Shown here piece by piece: positions 1 through 9,383 of a stretch of DNA of 18,665 nt. The notes beneath the pieces were generated by a model that was not told the DNA's origin, made no database searches, and saw only the letters and a list, made by a program, of their open reading frames with translations. The position numbers and the translations under genes are program-made. The stretch lies in the NCBI GenBank assembly GCA_023091735.1, contig JALKBU010000998.1, positions 1 to 18,665 on the forward strand, in the 5' to 3' direction. This DNA is from Trichomonas tenax (taxonomy: Eukaryota > Parabasalia > Trichomonadida > Trichomonadidae). How positions within the stretch are numbered: the stretch's first letter is position 1; each line of letters begins with the position of its first letter.

Positions 1-153
1 ATGATTTGATAGATATATAGACTGTGCCACTTATACCACTGGATAGACAACTATCAATAAGTACATGAAAGTACTTTCAAATCGAAAAAATATTGATCAG
101 ATAAAAAGTTATGAAGGTCGCGGGACTCCACCATAAAAGGAAAAATGTTGCCT
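1..153. repeat. Left arm of a 153-bp inverted repeat
   Basis: Positions 1-153 are the reverse complement of 18349-18501, paired with no gap (each pair of positions sums to 18502) and five mismatches by eye. The match stops abruptly after 153. Because it begins at base 1, the repeat may extend beyond the window to the left. The right arm adjoins Maverick-like ORFs, so this could be a Maverick terminal inverted repeat, or a dispersed repeat at which an assembly contig ended. Confidence 0.9.
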
Positions 154-950
154 TCGTTAACTATTGTTTCTCGAAAACGGCTCGATAATTTTCTTTGATT
201 ACAAGATATTTTTATCACTAATCGCTGCTAAATATGAATAACATGTCAAAGTCCGGAACGGCGCGAAAATCGTCTTGATATAAAATATCAAAAAATTATG
301 CTATATTTTTGAGATAAAGGACTCATTTAAATTCGATGGAGGCACTGCTCTTTCAATATGATGTAAAATTGACCTCTTTGCTAAAAATGTAGAAATATCT
401 TGAGATTTACATGCGAAAACTTTGATGAATTTCCTATGAGTTGTTTCTATGGACAGTTAAGTAATAGTGTGTTACTTGGTCGTTTGTTAAAAGTCTAAGT
501 GTAGTGTAAAAGAAACGCAAATAATACGCCGAGACCAATTTTAGAGGGTCCTAAAATAACATATTTCAGTTGAAGTACATTTATAATAAACAAATTCAAA
601 AAAAAAAAAAACTTGAAATTAAGTTCTGAGAAGATGGTGTGAATCATTGCAAATGCAATGTATGATAAACATTATGATTAAAATGGATTTTGATAAAAAT
701 ATATTTGATATTGAAATATCTAGAAAGAGATATTCAAGGAGATTGTCAATAGTTATGTTTTGGTAAAAATAATTATTTCATGAACTACAGGTCTTCAATA
801 TGAAATATCAAAAAATGTGAAATCTCAAAAACAGAAGTTTGCAAAAAAGAAGTGGCGCAAACAGATCAAGCACAGGAAGCTGATTTCAAATCAATAATCT
901 CTAAAATATCAACTTTTTTTTGGTCGCGTTGATACGAAAAAAAATTATAA
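154..950. other. Gene-free 797-bp region
   Basis: No convincing ORF or RNA gene is visible on either strand. The region is AT-rich and holds a run of 14 A at 598-611. Weak single relatives of the TTTACATGTCA element lie near 240-250 and 404-414. If the left inverted repeat is a transposon end, this would be its inner flank, but I see no transposon protein remnant here. Confidence 0.6.
909..919 (+). promoter_or_regulatory. Possible initiator (TCA) of calreticulin
   Basis: TCAACTTTTTT resembles the trichomonad initiator (TCA with +1 at the A, followed by pyrimidine/T-rich bases). It would give a 40-nt leader, longer than the usual trichomonad 5' UTR, so the assignment is weak. Confidence 0.3.
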
Positions 951-2228
951 ATGTTGCTCTTCCTTTTTTTACAGACGATTTCATGCGAAGTCTTCTTTGA
1001 AGAAAGATTTAACACAGAGGGGTGGACAAGGAGATGGGTAAAATCAGAAAAGCATCCTCCGGGTAAACCTTTCGGACGCTGGCAATTAACTGCTGGTTCT
1101 ACACCCGGTGATCCAACAAAACAGAGAGGTATCAAAACACTCGATGATTTTCGTAATTATGCTATTTCTGCTCGTTTTCAGAAGTGCTGGACAGATAAAA
1201 ATCGCCCATTAGTCGTTCAATATACACTTAAAATGGATAGACCAATCATTTGCGGTGGCGCGTATATCAAGCTGATCCCTGATGGTCTTGATCAGCGTCG
1301 TTTCACAGGTGGAACACCATATTCGCTTATGTTCGGCCCAGATGTTTGTTTTGCACACACAGATTTAATCCAGTTCATCATCAGCAGAAACGGTACAAAC
1401 TTCAAGATGCTTCAGCACGTAGAACCAAAGCGTGATGGTCATACACACCTTTACACACTTTACTTAGGCACAAACGGATCATTTGACATCTGGCTCGATG
1501 GCCGCCACAAATACGAAGGCACACTCAAGGAAGAATTCGAATACGAAGGACCGAAATATATTATGGATCCATACGATAGAAAACCAGCTGACTGGGATGA
1601 CAGAGAGTGGGTTGAGGATCCAGACGACAAGATGCCAGAAGGCTGGGATAACCGCCGCCGTATTCCAGATCCAACAGTTCAGAAACCAGCTGATTGGGAT
1701 GACGAAAAGGATGGAGAGTGGGAACCACCACTCATCAGGAATCCAAACTTCACAGCAGTTTGGCAGCCGAGAATGATTCCAAATCCAAATTATATGGGAA
1801 TTTGGCGTCCAAGGAAGATTCCAAATCCAGATTATACACCAGATGAGGAATTCGGTAAGTTCGACGATCTTTGTTATCTCGGTCTTGATCTTCATCAGGA
1901 TAACGCTGGTCAGCTCTTCGATAACTTCCTCATCACTGATAACCTCACATATGCAGGCGAAGTCGCCGAAATCGTCTTCTACCCAATCGTACCGAAGGAG
2001 AATGAGGTATACTTCAGATGGGGTGGACACGAGCGCTGGGAGACACAGCGTAAGTGGGGTATCGAAGACTTCGGTCGTTCGAAGGACTTCGGTGTTGATG
2101 CAAACGGTAACAGATTCGATGATCCAGACAGCTTCTACAAGAATACACATCGTAAGACTATCGCTGAGGAAAGCAGCCAGGCACAGGCAATCTCTGATAA
2201 GGCATTCAATGAAAGAAATGATCTTTAA
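951..2228 (+). CDS. Calreticulin, ER lectin chaperone
   Basis: This encodes a 425-aa calcium-binding lectin chaperone of the ER lumen, which in this family binds monoglucosylated N-glycoproteins. Residues 1-12 form a short hydrophobic signal peptide ending in SC before EVFFEE. An in-frame TAA directly precedes this ATG, fixing the start. The N-domain keeps the paired cysteines (ICGGAYIKL and MFGPDVC) and the lectin-site neighbourhood. The P-domain has three type-1 repeats (such as DPYDRKPADWDD, DPDDKMPEGWDN, DPTVQKPADWDD) followed by three type-2 repeats (GEWEPPLIRNP, WQPRMIPNP, WRPRKIPNP). Three of each is the calreticulin pattern; calnexin has four. FDNFLIT follows the P-domain. There is no transmembrane segment, so it is not calnexin. 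The usual long acidic C-domain is missing and the tail ends RNDL instead of a KDEL/HDEL-type signal. Codon use is rich in C-ending codons, suggesting strong expression. Confidence 0.95.
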   Translation: MLLFLFLQTISCEVFFEERFNTEGWTRRWVKSEKHPPGKPFGRWQLTAGSTPGDPTKQRGIKTLDDFRNYAISARFQKCWTDKNRPLVVQYTLKMDRPIICGGAYIKLIPDGLDQRRFTGGTPYSLMFGPDVCFAHTDLIQFIISRNGTNFKMLQHVEPKRDGHTHLYTLYLGTNGSFDIWLDGRHKYEGTLKEEFEYEGPKYIMDPYDRKPADWDDREWVEDPDDKMPEGWDNRRRIPDPTVQKPADWDDEKDGEWEPPLIRNPNFTAVWQPRMIPNPNYMGIWRPRKIPNPDYTPDEEFGKFDDLCYLGLDLHQDNAGQLFDNFLITDNLTYAGEVAEIVFYPIVPKENEVYFRWGGHERWETQRKWGIEDFGRSKDFGVDANGNRFDDPDSFYKNTHRKTIAEESSQAQAISDKAFNERNDL

Positions 2229-2387
2229 ATTCGGAAATATTTCTTTTCCAACGTTTTTGGTAATAAAAATTTATTTGATTAAATTCAAAATCCTTCAAAA
2301 TTATTATCTTTAAACTTGTTATGCTTTCTTTTAATCATACTTCGAGATGTAATGAAATTATATGTTTTGGATATTATATACAAAATC

Positions 2388-2404
2388 TCAAATTCCAAAA
2401 AAAT
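2388..2404 (+). promoter_or_regulatory. Putative initiator and short leader of the HEAT-repeat gene
   Basis: TCAAATTCC with +1 at 2390 leaves a 15-nt leader before ATG 2405. This is the arrangement known for trichomonad genes and favours ATG 2405 over the in-frame ATG at 2321. Confidence 0.4.
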
Positions 2405-5400
2405 ATGAATGAAATTCTTCGGAAACTTTCTGAAATTCCGAAGGGACAATCGCTTCAAGAAGCTGATCAAATGATCAGTACTTCATTGTACACACTCCAC
2501 GAAATGATGACGGAGTCCTCGGAAGCGTTTTCGAAAGATTTGGAAGAAATTTTATTGAATTTAATTGTTGCAAACGAAAGACAACTCAGTCCTGTAACAA
2601 CAAACGCCATAGGAATCTGTTTACTCGCGTATTTTAAGTCCCAAAAGTCACCCGATTACTGGAAATTTCTTTCTTTAATGACAGAAGAGATTAAACAATA
2701 TAATTTAGTGGCAATTGTCGTCCTCGGCATTCTTTCTAAAGGAGTTGGCTCGTCATTCAAAGCACAATTATCATTACACATTACTACTTTATCTAATTCA
2801 CCAAATCCATACCAATTTCCATATATCTGTCAGTGTTTTAGGAGGATCCTTTTGGGAACAGGAAACTTCTTAATTCGCTCAATTCCACAAATATTTGTTT
2901 TTATTAAGCGTTGTGTGACTGCTACGGCAGAAAATTTAAGAAACCAAGCAATAAAAACACTCCCTGTTCTTTTAACACATGCAAAAATCGACATTCAAAA
3001 ACTTATTCCAGTTATTACGCCAACTCTTTATACAGATTCACCATCATCGCGATATGTCATTGCAAAATCATTGGCGAAGCTTTTATACAAATCATCAAAT
3101 GACGATATTAATCATATAACCAAACATTATTTAAACTTTTTGCAAAACGAAAAGAATGTACATACGGTTTGTTCGTCGATGTTAACAGCATTTCGATTTT
3201 TCGAACCAATTTACTTAGTTTCAAAATTAAAAGTAATATCAAAATTCATATACAATGTTTCGACATTAAAAATCGGAATACAATCAATGGTAACAATCAC
3301 TCAGTCTATATTAAAGGCTGCTTTCTCAGTTTCAGGTTCAACATCAGGAAAATCAATTTGCACCTATCTCGTTGAAATGATTCCAGAAGGTAAAATCACA
3401 ATTCCCAATGCACTAGTCCTTATAACAGCTCTCCACAATTGCGAAGTTCCTCATAAAGTTTTGCAACAGGGTTTGAGATTAACATATTCTCTCCTCGAAT
3501 GCCAAATAAGTGAAGTTAGAAATATTGCTGTTGGCTGCTTCGGAAATTTGGGATCAAAGGATTCAAAGACAGCGAACCTCTTCCTGGAGACTTTCTTGGT
3601 TCTCATATTGGACGCTAAAGATCATGGATTGATTGGTTATGCAAATACAATTGCGATGTTGACAAATGCTAAAAATGCACAAAAAGTTCAACAGGTTTGT
3701 ATCAGATTGATGACAAACGGCACAATAGATTCACCGCGAGTGCATGCAGCTCTCGCGATTGCATCTGCGCTCACATCAATCGGACATTCAACAAATGAAA
3801 TAATTCAACTTGCAGACAGATTAATAACATTGATGAAACCAATATCAAAACCAACACAACAACAGAAACGAGGCCTTAAATATATCGCAGCATATTTAGT
3901 TGCTGGTAAAGAAAATCCAAATATTGCAAAATCAATTCCTCAATTCATCACAAACGTTCTCCAAATATTGTCAAATCTTTCAGGAGCAATAACATTTTGT
4001 TTATGGTCATTAATCCCAATGATGCAAATCAATGAACAACTTTCTCAGTTGTTTATATCAGCAGCGATATCAGTCATTTCTTCCATGTTTTCAATTGAGA
4101 ATTTCGACATTGATACCGTTATTACTCCATTTACAGATGATCTTGATATTACTTCATTACTTTATAATTCCAAAGTTTCAAATAACGTTTCTTCATTATT
4201 TACTATGCACTTGAAGCTTTCAGGTCAAAACCACAGAGCTGGTGCTTGCAGAGCTGTCATTGAAGCATTTCCTGTAATAATAAGACGCGCGAAGAAAGAA
4301 TCAATCACTTCTTTGATTGATTCACTTTTCGTCGGAACAAGTGATTCAATCATTGCTGGACGTTTGATGCTTGTCAGAAGCCTCCTCCAGAAGAAGGCAA
4401 CATTCGGATTTTTACCAAATGATACGCTTCCTAAGCTTCTTGTTATCAGAACATCATCTGTTACTGTTAAGAGAATTGCTGCTTCATGTGTTGCGCGTTT
4501 CCTCTCTTTCTATCCTGTTCTTGTTGCACCAACTCTTGACACGATGGAGAAGTCTCGCAAATCTCTTGATTTCACAGCATTAACTTTAGCTGATGGTGCG
4601 CAAATCCTTTGTCAAAATGGAGTTGGAGCACGTGTTCTAAAACTTGCTGAAGATGCTGCCAACTCTTCTCAAAGTCCAGAAGCAATATTCGCAATCTCTC
4701 AGGCCATTAAAAGTGGAGCTGGTGATAAGAAATCACAGATTGCTGTTCTTCAAAGAGTATTGTTTGGTGGACGAATTTGCACACCTGCTGAAATCTCTCA
4801 ATTCGTTTCCTGCCTTTCAGTTGTTGGAAAGAATGATCCACAGTTTATGAAAGCATCCATCAATTGTCTATTGAACTTCCATACAATGCGTGGCGTTGTT
4901 CAACTTCTTGCCGAAAAGGTCCTTGAAGAATCAAATTACACAGCACATTGCTTAAGTGATAGATTATCGTTGTCAACTGCTCCAGCTTTGTTTGCTAATG
5001 CTTTACACTTCGCATGCCCAGAGGAAATCATTCCAATGATATTCATGCTCCAGCAGCAGCTTTCAAGCAGACGCGTTTCTGATCTCATCATAAGCATATT
5101 CGAAACTCGTCCAGATGTCAAAACATGGACTGATCTATGCAAACGCGTGATTCTCAATATGTGCGTTCCACCAGCGGAAAGAAAGGGAGAGTTCAGAGTT
5201 GCTCCAACACGTGCTGTAATGGTTTCAGCGATGCAGGTTGCAGCTTTGCTTGCACATCACGTTCGCCAAGGTTTCCCTGCAGGTTTGCCATGCGTTGATG
5301 ATATCGTTAGTATCGCTTTCAACGCTGTACAAATGAAGGACACTAAGATCGACAGTCATGCATTTGCTATTGGTTCTTCAATCATTAGAGAATTCTCTGA

Positions 5401-6901
5401 TGTTGCTAACTCCGATGGTCCATTCCTTGCTCTTTTCACAGCGCAGTTCCACCCAATGCTCCTTCACGCTCTGGAAGAACAGAGAAAATTCTTTTCAGTG
5501 GCCGAGTTTGTTTTGGACTATCTTTCATTCTTACGTCCTCCACTTCTCCATGATGCCGCAGAACTCGTCTCACAAAGAGTTGCGAAACTCAAAGTCACGA
5601 AACAGAATGCAGCAACACTTGCAAGAGTTACATCTCAATTAATTGAGTCTTCAACATCGGCATCAGATAACATCATCTCCATATTTGTTAACTCATCGAA
5701 TGACGTCATGAATATGCTTTTACGACAAAAAATTAAGCTCTCTGATATTGGAAGTCAGCTTCTTCAATTCGCTCGTTGCATTTTAGCTCACAATGATGAT
5801 ATGTCTCGTCCGCTTATTCTTTTAATTTTTGCTCAGTTCCAAATTATCACCCGCGATCTTGCACTCCAAGTCTGCGCAGAATACGCAAAGAAGGGATTGT
5901 TGACACCGAATGATATCTCGTTTATTATTCCTCGTGCTTCAATAATTCATCCTTCACGCGTTTCTGTTGAAACATTCTCTGCATTCGAAACTGAAATCGA
6001 CGAGAACACCTACAGAATTGTTTCACCAGCAGAGTCAACAGCTCCTTCAGACTTCTTGATTGCAGCAGCTGCATCAGCTTCAGGCAAAGCATTCTCTGGT
6101 GTCAGATCTCAGATTCTCGCCATTGCATCTGAGAATCAAGTTTTCTCTGCACTCGCGAACGTTGTTAAGAATGCATCAGATGATTTTGAGATATTACCGC
6201 CAATATTCGACGCTGCTTGTAAGAGCGATGCCAAATCAGCCAAAGCCATTTTAACAATTGTTGCAGCAAACTCATCTTTGGCCGTCATAGATGGAATCCT
6301 TGAACACACAGCAAACGCATACAAACTTGAAACATCGCAAGACGCAATGAGAATATTGTTGAAGAGATGTTCTAATACATCACTTCGTTCATTGAAGAGT
6401 GTTTCTGATAGAGTGAAGATTGAGCTTCTTCCTACAGGTGTTACGTTCCTTTGCAGTCTTCTCAGTTGCCAGGAAACATCTGAGATTGCTGTCGAAATTT
6501 GCAAACTTGGAGCATTGGAGTATTTAGAGGATATTCTTGATATAAAGAACGTTCCTCGTGTTCTCCATTTCCTCAGACTTTTAGTTAAAGCTGCTCCAGA
6601 TGTTGCACGTGGAGCTGCTGCATTATGTCTCTCATGTCTCGAAATGATTGCAGAAATCGCAGATCGCCAGAAAGTCGTTTCTGTAGCAACAGCTTTGCTC
6701 GCTGAAATCCCGCGTGAAGTTGTTGAAAAAGCTTATGCAGACTTCTCAGGCAAAGCAGCTGTAATCAAATGCCTCACACCGCCAAAGAAAGTCGCACCAA
6801 CACTTAAACTCATATCATTCGGCACAGGTAACTCCAGAAGGTCATCAGAACGCGGAGGTTGGCAGACATTGACTGTTGGTGGTGAAGATGGTGATTTATA
6901 A
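2405..6901 (+). CDS. Large HEAT/armadillo-repeat protein, HEATR5/Laa1-like
   Basis: This encodes about 1498 aa, almost entirely paired amphipathic helices typical of HEAT repeats, with no signal peptide or obvious membrane segment. The first ~170 residues (for instance LGILSKGVGSSFKAQLSLHI, then PQIFVFIKRCVTATAENLRN and SRYVIAKSLAKLL) follow the order and spacing I associate with HEATR5/Laa1. Those proteins assist the AP-1 clathrin adaptor in endosome-Golgi transport. The C-terminal APTLKLISFG also recalls the end of HEATR5 proteins. This is recognition by eye, so a generic HEAT-repeat scaffold remains possible. The frame opens at ATG 2321, but the 28 extra residues are unlike the rest, and a TCA initiator-like site just before 2405 favours the second ATG. 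The 5' half looks more AT-rich in codon use than the 3' half. Confidence 0.65.
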   Translation: MNEILRKLSEIPKGQSLQEADQMISTSLYTLHEMMTESSEAFSKDLEEILLNLIVANERQLSPVTTNAIGICLLAYFKSQKSPDYWKFLSLMTEEIKQYNLVAIVVLGILSKGVGSSFKAQLSLHITTLSNSPNPYQFPYICQCFRRILLGTGNFLIRSIPQIFVFIKRCVTATAENLRNQAIKTLPVLLTHAKIDIQKLIPVITPTLYTDSPSSRYVIAKSLAKLLYKSSNDDINHITKHYLNFLQNEKNVHTVCSSMLTAFRFFEPIYLVSKLKVISKFIYNVSTLKIGIQSMVTITQSILKAAFSVSGSTSGKSICTYLVEMIPEGKITIPNALVLITALHNCEVPHKVLQQGLRLTYSLLECQISEVRNIAVGCFGNLGSKDSKTANLFLETFLVLILDAKDHGLIGYANTIAMLTNAKNAQKVQQVCIRLMTNGTIDSPRVHAALAIASALTSIGHSTNEIIQLADRLITLMKPISKPTQQQKRGLKYIAAYLVAGKENPNIAKSIPQFITNVLQILSNLSGAITFCLWSLIPMMQINEQLSQLFISAAISVISSMFSIENFDIDTVITPFTDDLDITSLLYNSKVSNNVSSLFTMHLKLSGQNHRAGACRAVIEAFPVIIRRAKKESITSLIDSLFVGTSDSIIAGRLMLVRSLLQKKATFGFLPNDTLPKLLVIRTSSVTVKRIAASCVARFLSFYPVLVAPTLDTMEKSRKSLDFTALTLADGAQILCQNGVGARVLKLAEDAANSSQSPEAIFAISQAIKSGAGDKKSQIAVLQRVLFGGRICTPAEISQFVSCLSVVGKNDPQFMKASINCLLNFHTMRGVVQLLAEKVLEESNYTAHCLSDRLSLSTAPALFANALHFACPEEIIPMIFMLQQQLSSRRVSDLIISIFETRPDVKTWTDLCKRVILNMCVPPAERKGEFRVAPTRAVMVSAMQVAALLAHHVRQGFPAGLPCVDDIVSIAFNAVQMKDTKIDSHAFAIGSSIIREFSDVANSDGPFLALFTAQFHPMLLHALEEQRKFFSVAEFVLDYLSFLRPPLLHDAAELVSQRVAKLKVTKQNAATLARVTSQLIESSTSASDNIISIFVNSSNDVMNMLLRQKIKLSDIGSQLLQFARCILAHNDDMSRPLILLIFAQFQIITRDLALQVCAEYAKKGLLTPNDISFIIPRASIIHPSRVSVETFSAFETEIDENTYRIVSPAESTAPSDFLIAAAASASGKAFSGVRSQILAIASENQVFSALANVVKNASDDFEILPPIFDAACKSDAKSAKAILTIVAANSSLAVIDGILEHTANAYKLETSQDAMRILLKRCSNTSLRSLKSVSDRVKIELLPTGVTFLCSLLSCQETSEIAVEICKLGALEYLEDILDIKNVPRVLHFLRLLVKAAPDVARGAAALCLSCLEMIAEIADRQKVVSVATALLAEIPREVVEKAYADFSGKAAVIKCLTPPKKVAPTLKLISFGTGNSRRSSERGGWQTLTVGGEDGDL

Positions 6902-6968
6902 TATGTTAGAATAAAAAATTCTTTGTTTTGTTTTATGAAAAAAAGTTTTTTACACAACAAAAATTTAA

Positions 6969-7050
6969 TTACATGACATATATTTAAACGTCTTGTTTTT
7001 ACGCGTCAAAAATATTTTACATATCAAAAAAGTTGATTTTACATATTTTT
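6969..7050 (+). promoter_or_regulatory. Cluster of TTTACATGTCA-like elements before the 7054 gene
   Basis: TTACATGACA (6969-6978), TTTTACATATCA (7015-7026) and TTTTACAT (7037-7044) sit just upstream of the ATG at 7054. In the middle copy the terminal TCA (7024-7026) could itself be the initiator, giving a 28-nt leader. Confidence 0.4.
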
Positions 7051-7053
7051 AAA

Positions 7054-7386
7054 ATGAGCATAAAACTCGATGATATCATTCACACATATATTCCTGGCGG
7101 TCTTCCGAGTAAGGAACAGATTGAGAAGATGTCGCAGAGTGAAAGAGATGAGTTATTTTCAAAGCAAGCGCTAATTATTTCACATTACCGGAGAATAACT
7201 GTCGCTGAGCTATTAAATTACGAAGTAAAAATGAGCAAAATGCAGAGAATACTTAACGGTGAAATCAAATGCGATAAAATCCAAAAGCAAGATAACATTG
7301 TTGATTATAAGGAAAATAGAAAGGCAATTGCTGATTCAATTAATAATATATTCGAAGAACTTCATTCATTAAAATCAAGTGAGTAA
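7054..7386 (+). CDS. Hypothetical 110-aa charged helical protein
   Basis: I do not recognise this protein. It begins MSIKLDDIIHTYIPGG, then has a long, charged, predicted helical stretch (KEQIEKMSQSERDELFSKQA) and a second helix near the C-terminus (IADSINNIFEELHSL). There is no signal peptide, membrane segment or cysteine cluster. The open frame extends upstream only to a TTG at 7033, so ATG 7054 is the first real start. A cluster of TTTACATGTCA-like elements directly precedes it, supporting a real transcription unit. It follows the HEAT-repeat gene by about 150 bp on the same strand. It could be a small adaptor or coiled-coil protein, but no function is assigned. Confidence 0.55.
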   Translation: MSIKLDDIIHTYIPGGLPSKEQIEKMSQSERDELFSKQALIISHYRRITVAELLNYEVKMSKMQRILNGEIKCDKIQKQDNIVDYKENRKAIADSINNIFEELHSLKSSE

Positions 7387-7829
7387 TTTTGAATTCAAAA
7401 TCACAACAATTCGATTTATTGAATTTGCAAATATTTTATTTACGCGATCAATATTACATGCATTGTTATTTTTTCCAACATTTATTGTTATTTATTATCT
7501 AAAAATTTTCAAAAATATATATTTTATTTTTAAATGAAATATCAAAATCGAGTGATATAACAAAATAACTCTGGGGGAAGATTATGTTCCATCCAAATAT
7601 TATATATCTCATTCAATGTAAATTGGATTAAAATATCAGAATATTTTTATTAATTTCTATCATTATCGACCAACGTTTTGGAATTAACCATAAAATTGTG
7701 AAAGCAATCTTTATACACAAGCCAAAGCTTATCGCGATCCATAAAAAAAATTTTCAACAAACAAAAATCAAATCACTCAATGCTAGAAAAATATAATGCT
7801 TCGGTATTGAATATCAATTTCTGATTGAA
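7387..7829. other. Intergenic region of about 440 bp
   Basis: AT-rich DNA between two + strand genes. No ORF, RNA gene or clear repeat is visible, and no good copy of the TTTACATGTCA element (only ATTACATGC near 7453). Confidence 0.6.
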
Positions 7830-7841
7830 ATGCGATCAAAA

Positions 7842-7856
7842 TCATTTTTCTTTTTG
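7842..7856 (+). promoter_or_regulatory. Putative initiator of the NagZ-like gene
   Basis: TCATTTTTCTTTTTG gives +1 at 7844 and a 13-nt leader to ATG 7857. It is a good match to the trichomonad initiator pattern and argues against the in-frame ATG at 7830, which lies upstream of it. Confidence 0.5.
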
Positions 7857-9341
7857 ATGGATATTCAACATTTACTTAAAAAATTCACATTGGAGGAGAA
7901 GGTCGGCCAAATGTTTATGTTGGAGGTCGTGGAATCAGAGACAGAAGAAGTCAATGTTGAGTTAATCAAAAAGTATAAAATTGGAAACTTTTTCATTCGT
8001 ATATCCAATAGAAAGAGTGTCAAAGATCTCACAAAAAGTCTCCAGGAGTATTCTTATAATGCGTTTGGAGTTCCAGCTCTTATATCCATTGATTTTGAAG
8101 GCGGATGTGTGAGAAGGGGAATAGATATTATTCCAGGAGCAAGTTCAGTCTCATCTGCAGGATCATTGGAGCTTTGTGAACAACTTTCAGAGCTCTGCGC
8201 AAAAGATTTGCTGGCGAATGGAATTAATCTTAATTTTGCTCCAGTTTGCGATGTCTGCACAGAGAAAAAGAACTTAATAGGCATCTCAAGGTTCTACGGA
8301 CAAGATGTAGGCACTGTTTCAAATTTCATTAAATCATTCATCAAAGGACACAAAAAAGGAGGATGTTTCTCATGTGCTAAGCATTTTCCAGGCCATGGGT
8401 TCACATCTATCGATTCCCATTATCAAACTCCAAAAATTAATCGATCATTGGATGAATTAGAAAATATCGACATTGTTCCTTTCAAGAATGCGATTGCTGA
8501 AGGTGTTGAAACACTGATGCTTGGGCATTTAATCACAGCAATTGATGATGAAAATATAGCCTCACAGTCATTTAAGACTGTCCAGTATATCAGGAATAAA
8601 CTCAATTACAATGGAGTGATAGTGACAGACAGCATGAACATGAAAGCGATATCTGATGGCTCGTTTTACAATGCTTGCAAGAAATCCATTCTCACAGGTG
8701 TTGATATTATTCTTAGGACAGTTGGAAGGAAAGAGCGTGAAGTCATTTATGAAACTATAGACAAAATTGCAGAAGATGTGAGGAAAGGAGAAATATCCGA
8801 AGAAATTATTGACCGTGCATGCGAAAGAATATTAAAACTCAAATCATTGATAAAACCATGCAACTACAGTGATGAATATGAAGAACCAATTAATGCTCTT
8901 GCTAAAGAAATAAGCAGGAAATCAGTTAAAGTGATAAAAGATGATTTGCACTTAATTCCTTTGAGCAACAAAAAAGTTTGTTGCATTTCACCACAAAACA
9001 ATATATTTTCTTTTGGCCAGATGCTGATTAATGAAAAATCAATTGATGTCAATAGCATCGAAGTTCCTTCATCATTAGAAGATAGTATTATTAATAATGT
9101 AATCGAGCAAGCAAGAAAATTTGATTGCGTGATATTTGGGCCTCGAAATTTAATAAGAAATGAAGATCAGCGCATTCTTTTAAAGGAATTATTGAAAGCA
9201 AACAAGAATGTGATTGTTGTATCGATGATTAATCACATGGATGTTGACTTAGCAATGGAAGCATCGACAGTGATAAATGGATGTGAATTTTCAGAGCTTG
9301 CGACGCAAGCAGTAATCGATTTGTTATTAGGAAAGAATTAA
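7857..9341 (+). CDS. NagZ-like beta-N-acetylhexosaminidase, glycoside hydrolase family 3
   Basis: This encodes a 494-aa GH3 enzyme expected to remove terminal beta-linked GlcNAc, classically from peptidoglycan fragments. The TIM barrel starts at FTLEEKVGQMF (10-20). IDFEGGCVRR (78-87) matches the family D-x-E-G-G-x-V-x-R motif. KHFPGHG (175-181) is followed by the NagZ Asp-x-His pair, D186 and H188, which act as acid/base. VTDSMNMKA (256-264) holds the expected nucleophile D258. From about 340 a partial alpha/beta C-terminal domain follows. No signal peptide is visible, so a cytosolic enzyme is likely. Start 7857 is preferred because a TCA initiator-like site precedes it; ATG 7830 would add nine residues. 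The architecture is bacterial, so lateral transfer is inferred. It converges on DnaJ with only 42 bp between the stop codons. Confidence 0.9.
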   Translation: MDIQHLLKKFTLEEKVGQMFMLEVVESETEEVNVELIKKYKIGNFFIRISNRKSVKDLTKSLQEYSYNAFGVPALISIDFEGGCVRRGIDIIPGASSVSSAGSLELCEQLSELCAKDLLANGINLNFAPVCDVCTEKKNLIGISRFYGQDVGTVSNFIKSFIKGHKKGGCFSCAKHFPGHGFTSIDSHYQTPKINRSLDELENIDIVPFKNAIAEGVETLMLGHLITAIDDENIASQSFKTVQYIRNKLNYNGVIVTDSMNMKAISDGSFYNACKKSILTGVDIILRTVGRKEREVIYETIDKIAEDVRKGEISEEIIDRACERILKLKSLIKPCNYSDEYEEPINALAKEISRKSVKVIKDDLHLIPLSNKKVCCISPQNNIFSFGQMLINEKSIDVNSIEVPSSLEDSIINNVIEQARKFDCVIFGPRNLIRNEDQRILLKELLKANKNVIVVSMINHMDVDLAMEASTVINGCEFSELATQAVIDLLLGKN

Positions 9342-9383
9342 CACATATATACAAACATTTATTAAAAAGTATTAATGGTAATT

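Noticed and set aside
955..973. TTCCTTTTTTTACAG just inside the calreticulin frame looks like an intron 3' splice site
   Set aside because: Trichomonad introns use a fused branch point/acceptor (ACTAACACACAG) and a GTATGT-type donor. Neither is present, and reading through gives a good signal peptide from an ATG directly preceded by an in-frame stop.
1479..2150. Long - strand ORF opposite calreticulin
   Set aside because: It is a shadow of the biased codon use of the calreticulin P-domain. The + strand frame carries all family motifs.
7830..7856. Upstream in-frame ATG of the NagZ-like gene (adds MRSKSFFFL)
   Set aside because: The hydrophobic run is too short for a convincing signal peptide, and the best initiator (TCATTTTTC, +1 at 7844) lies downstream of this ATG.
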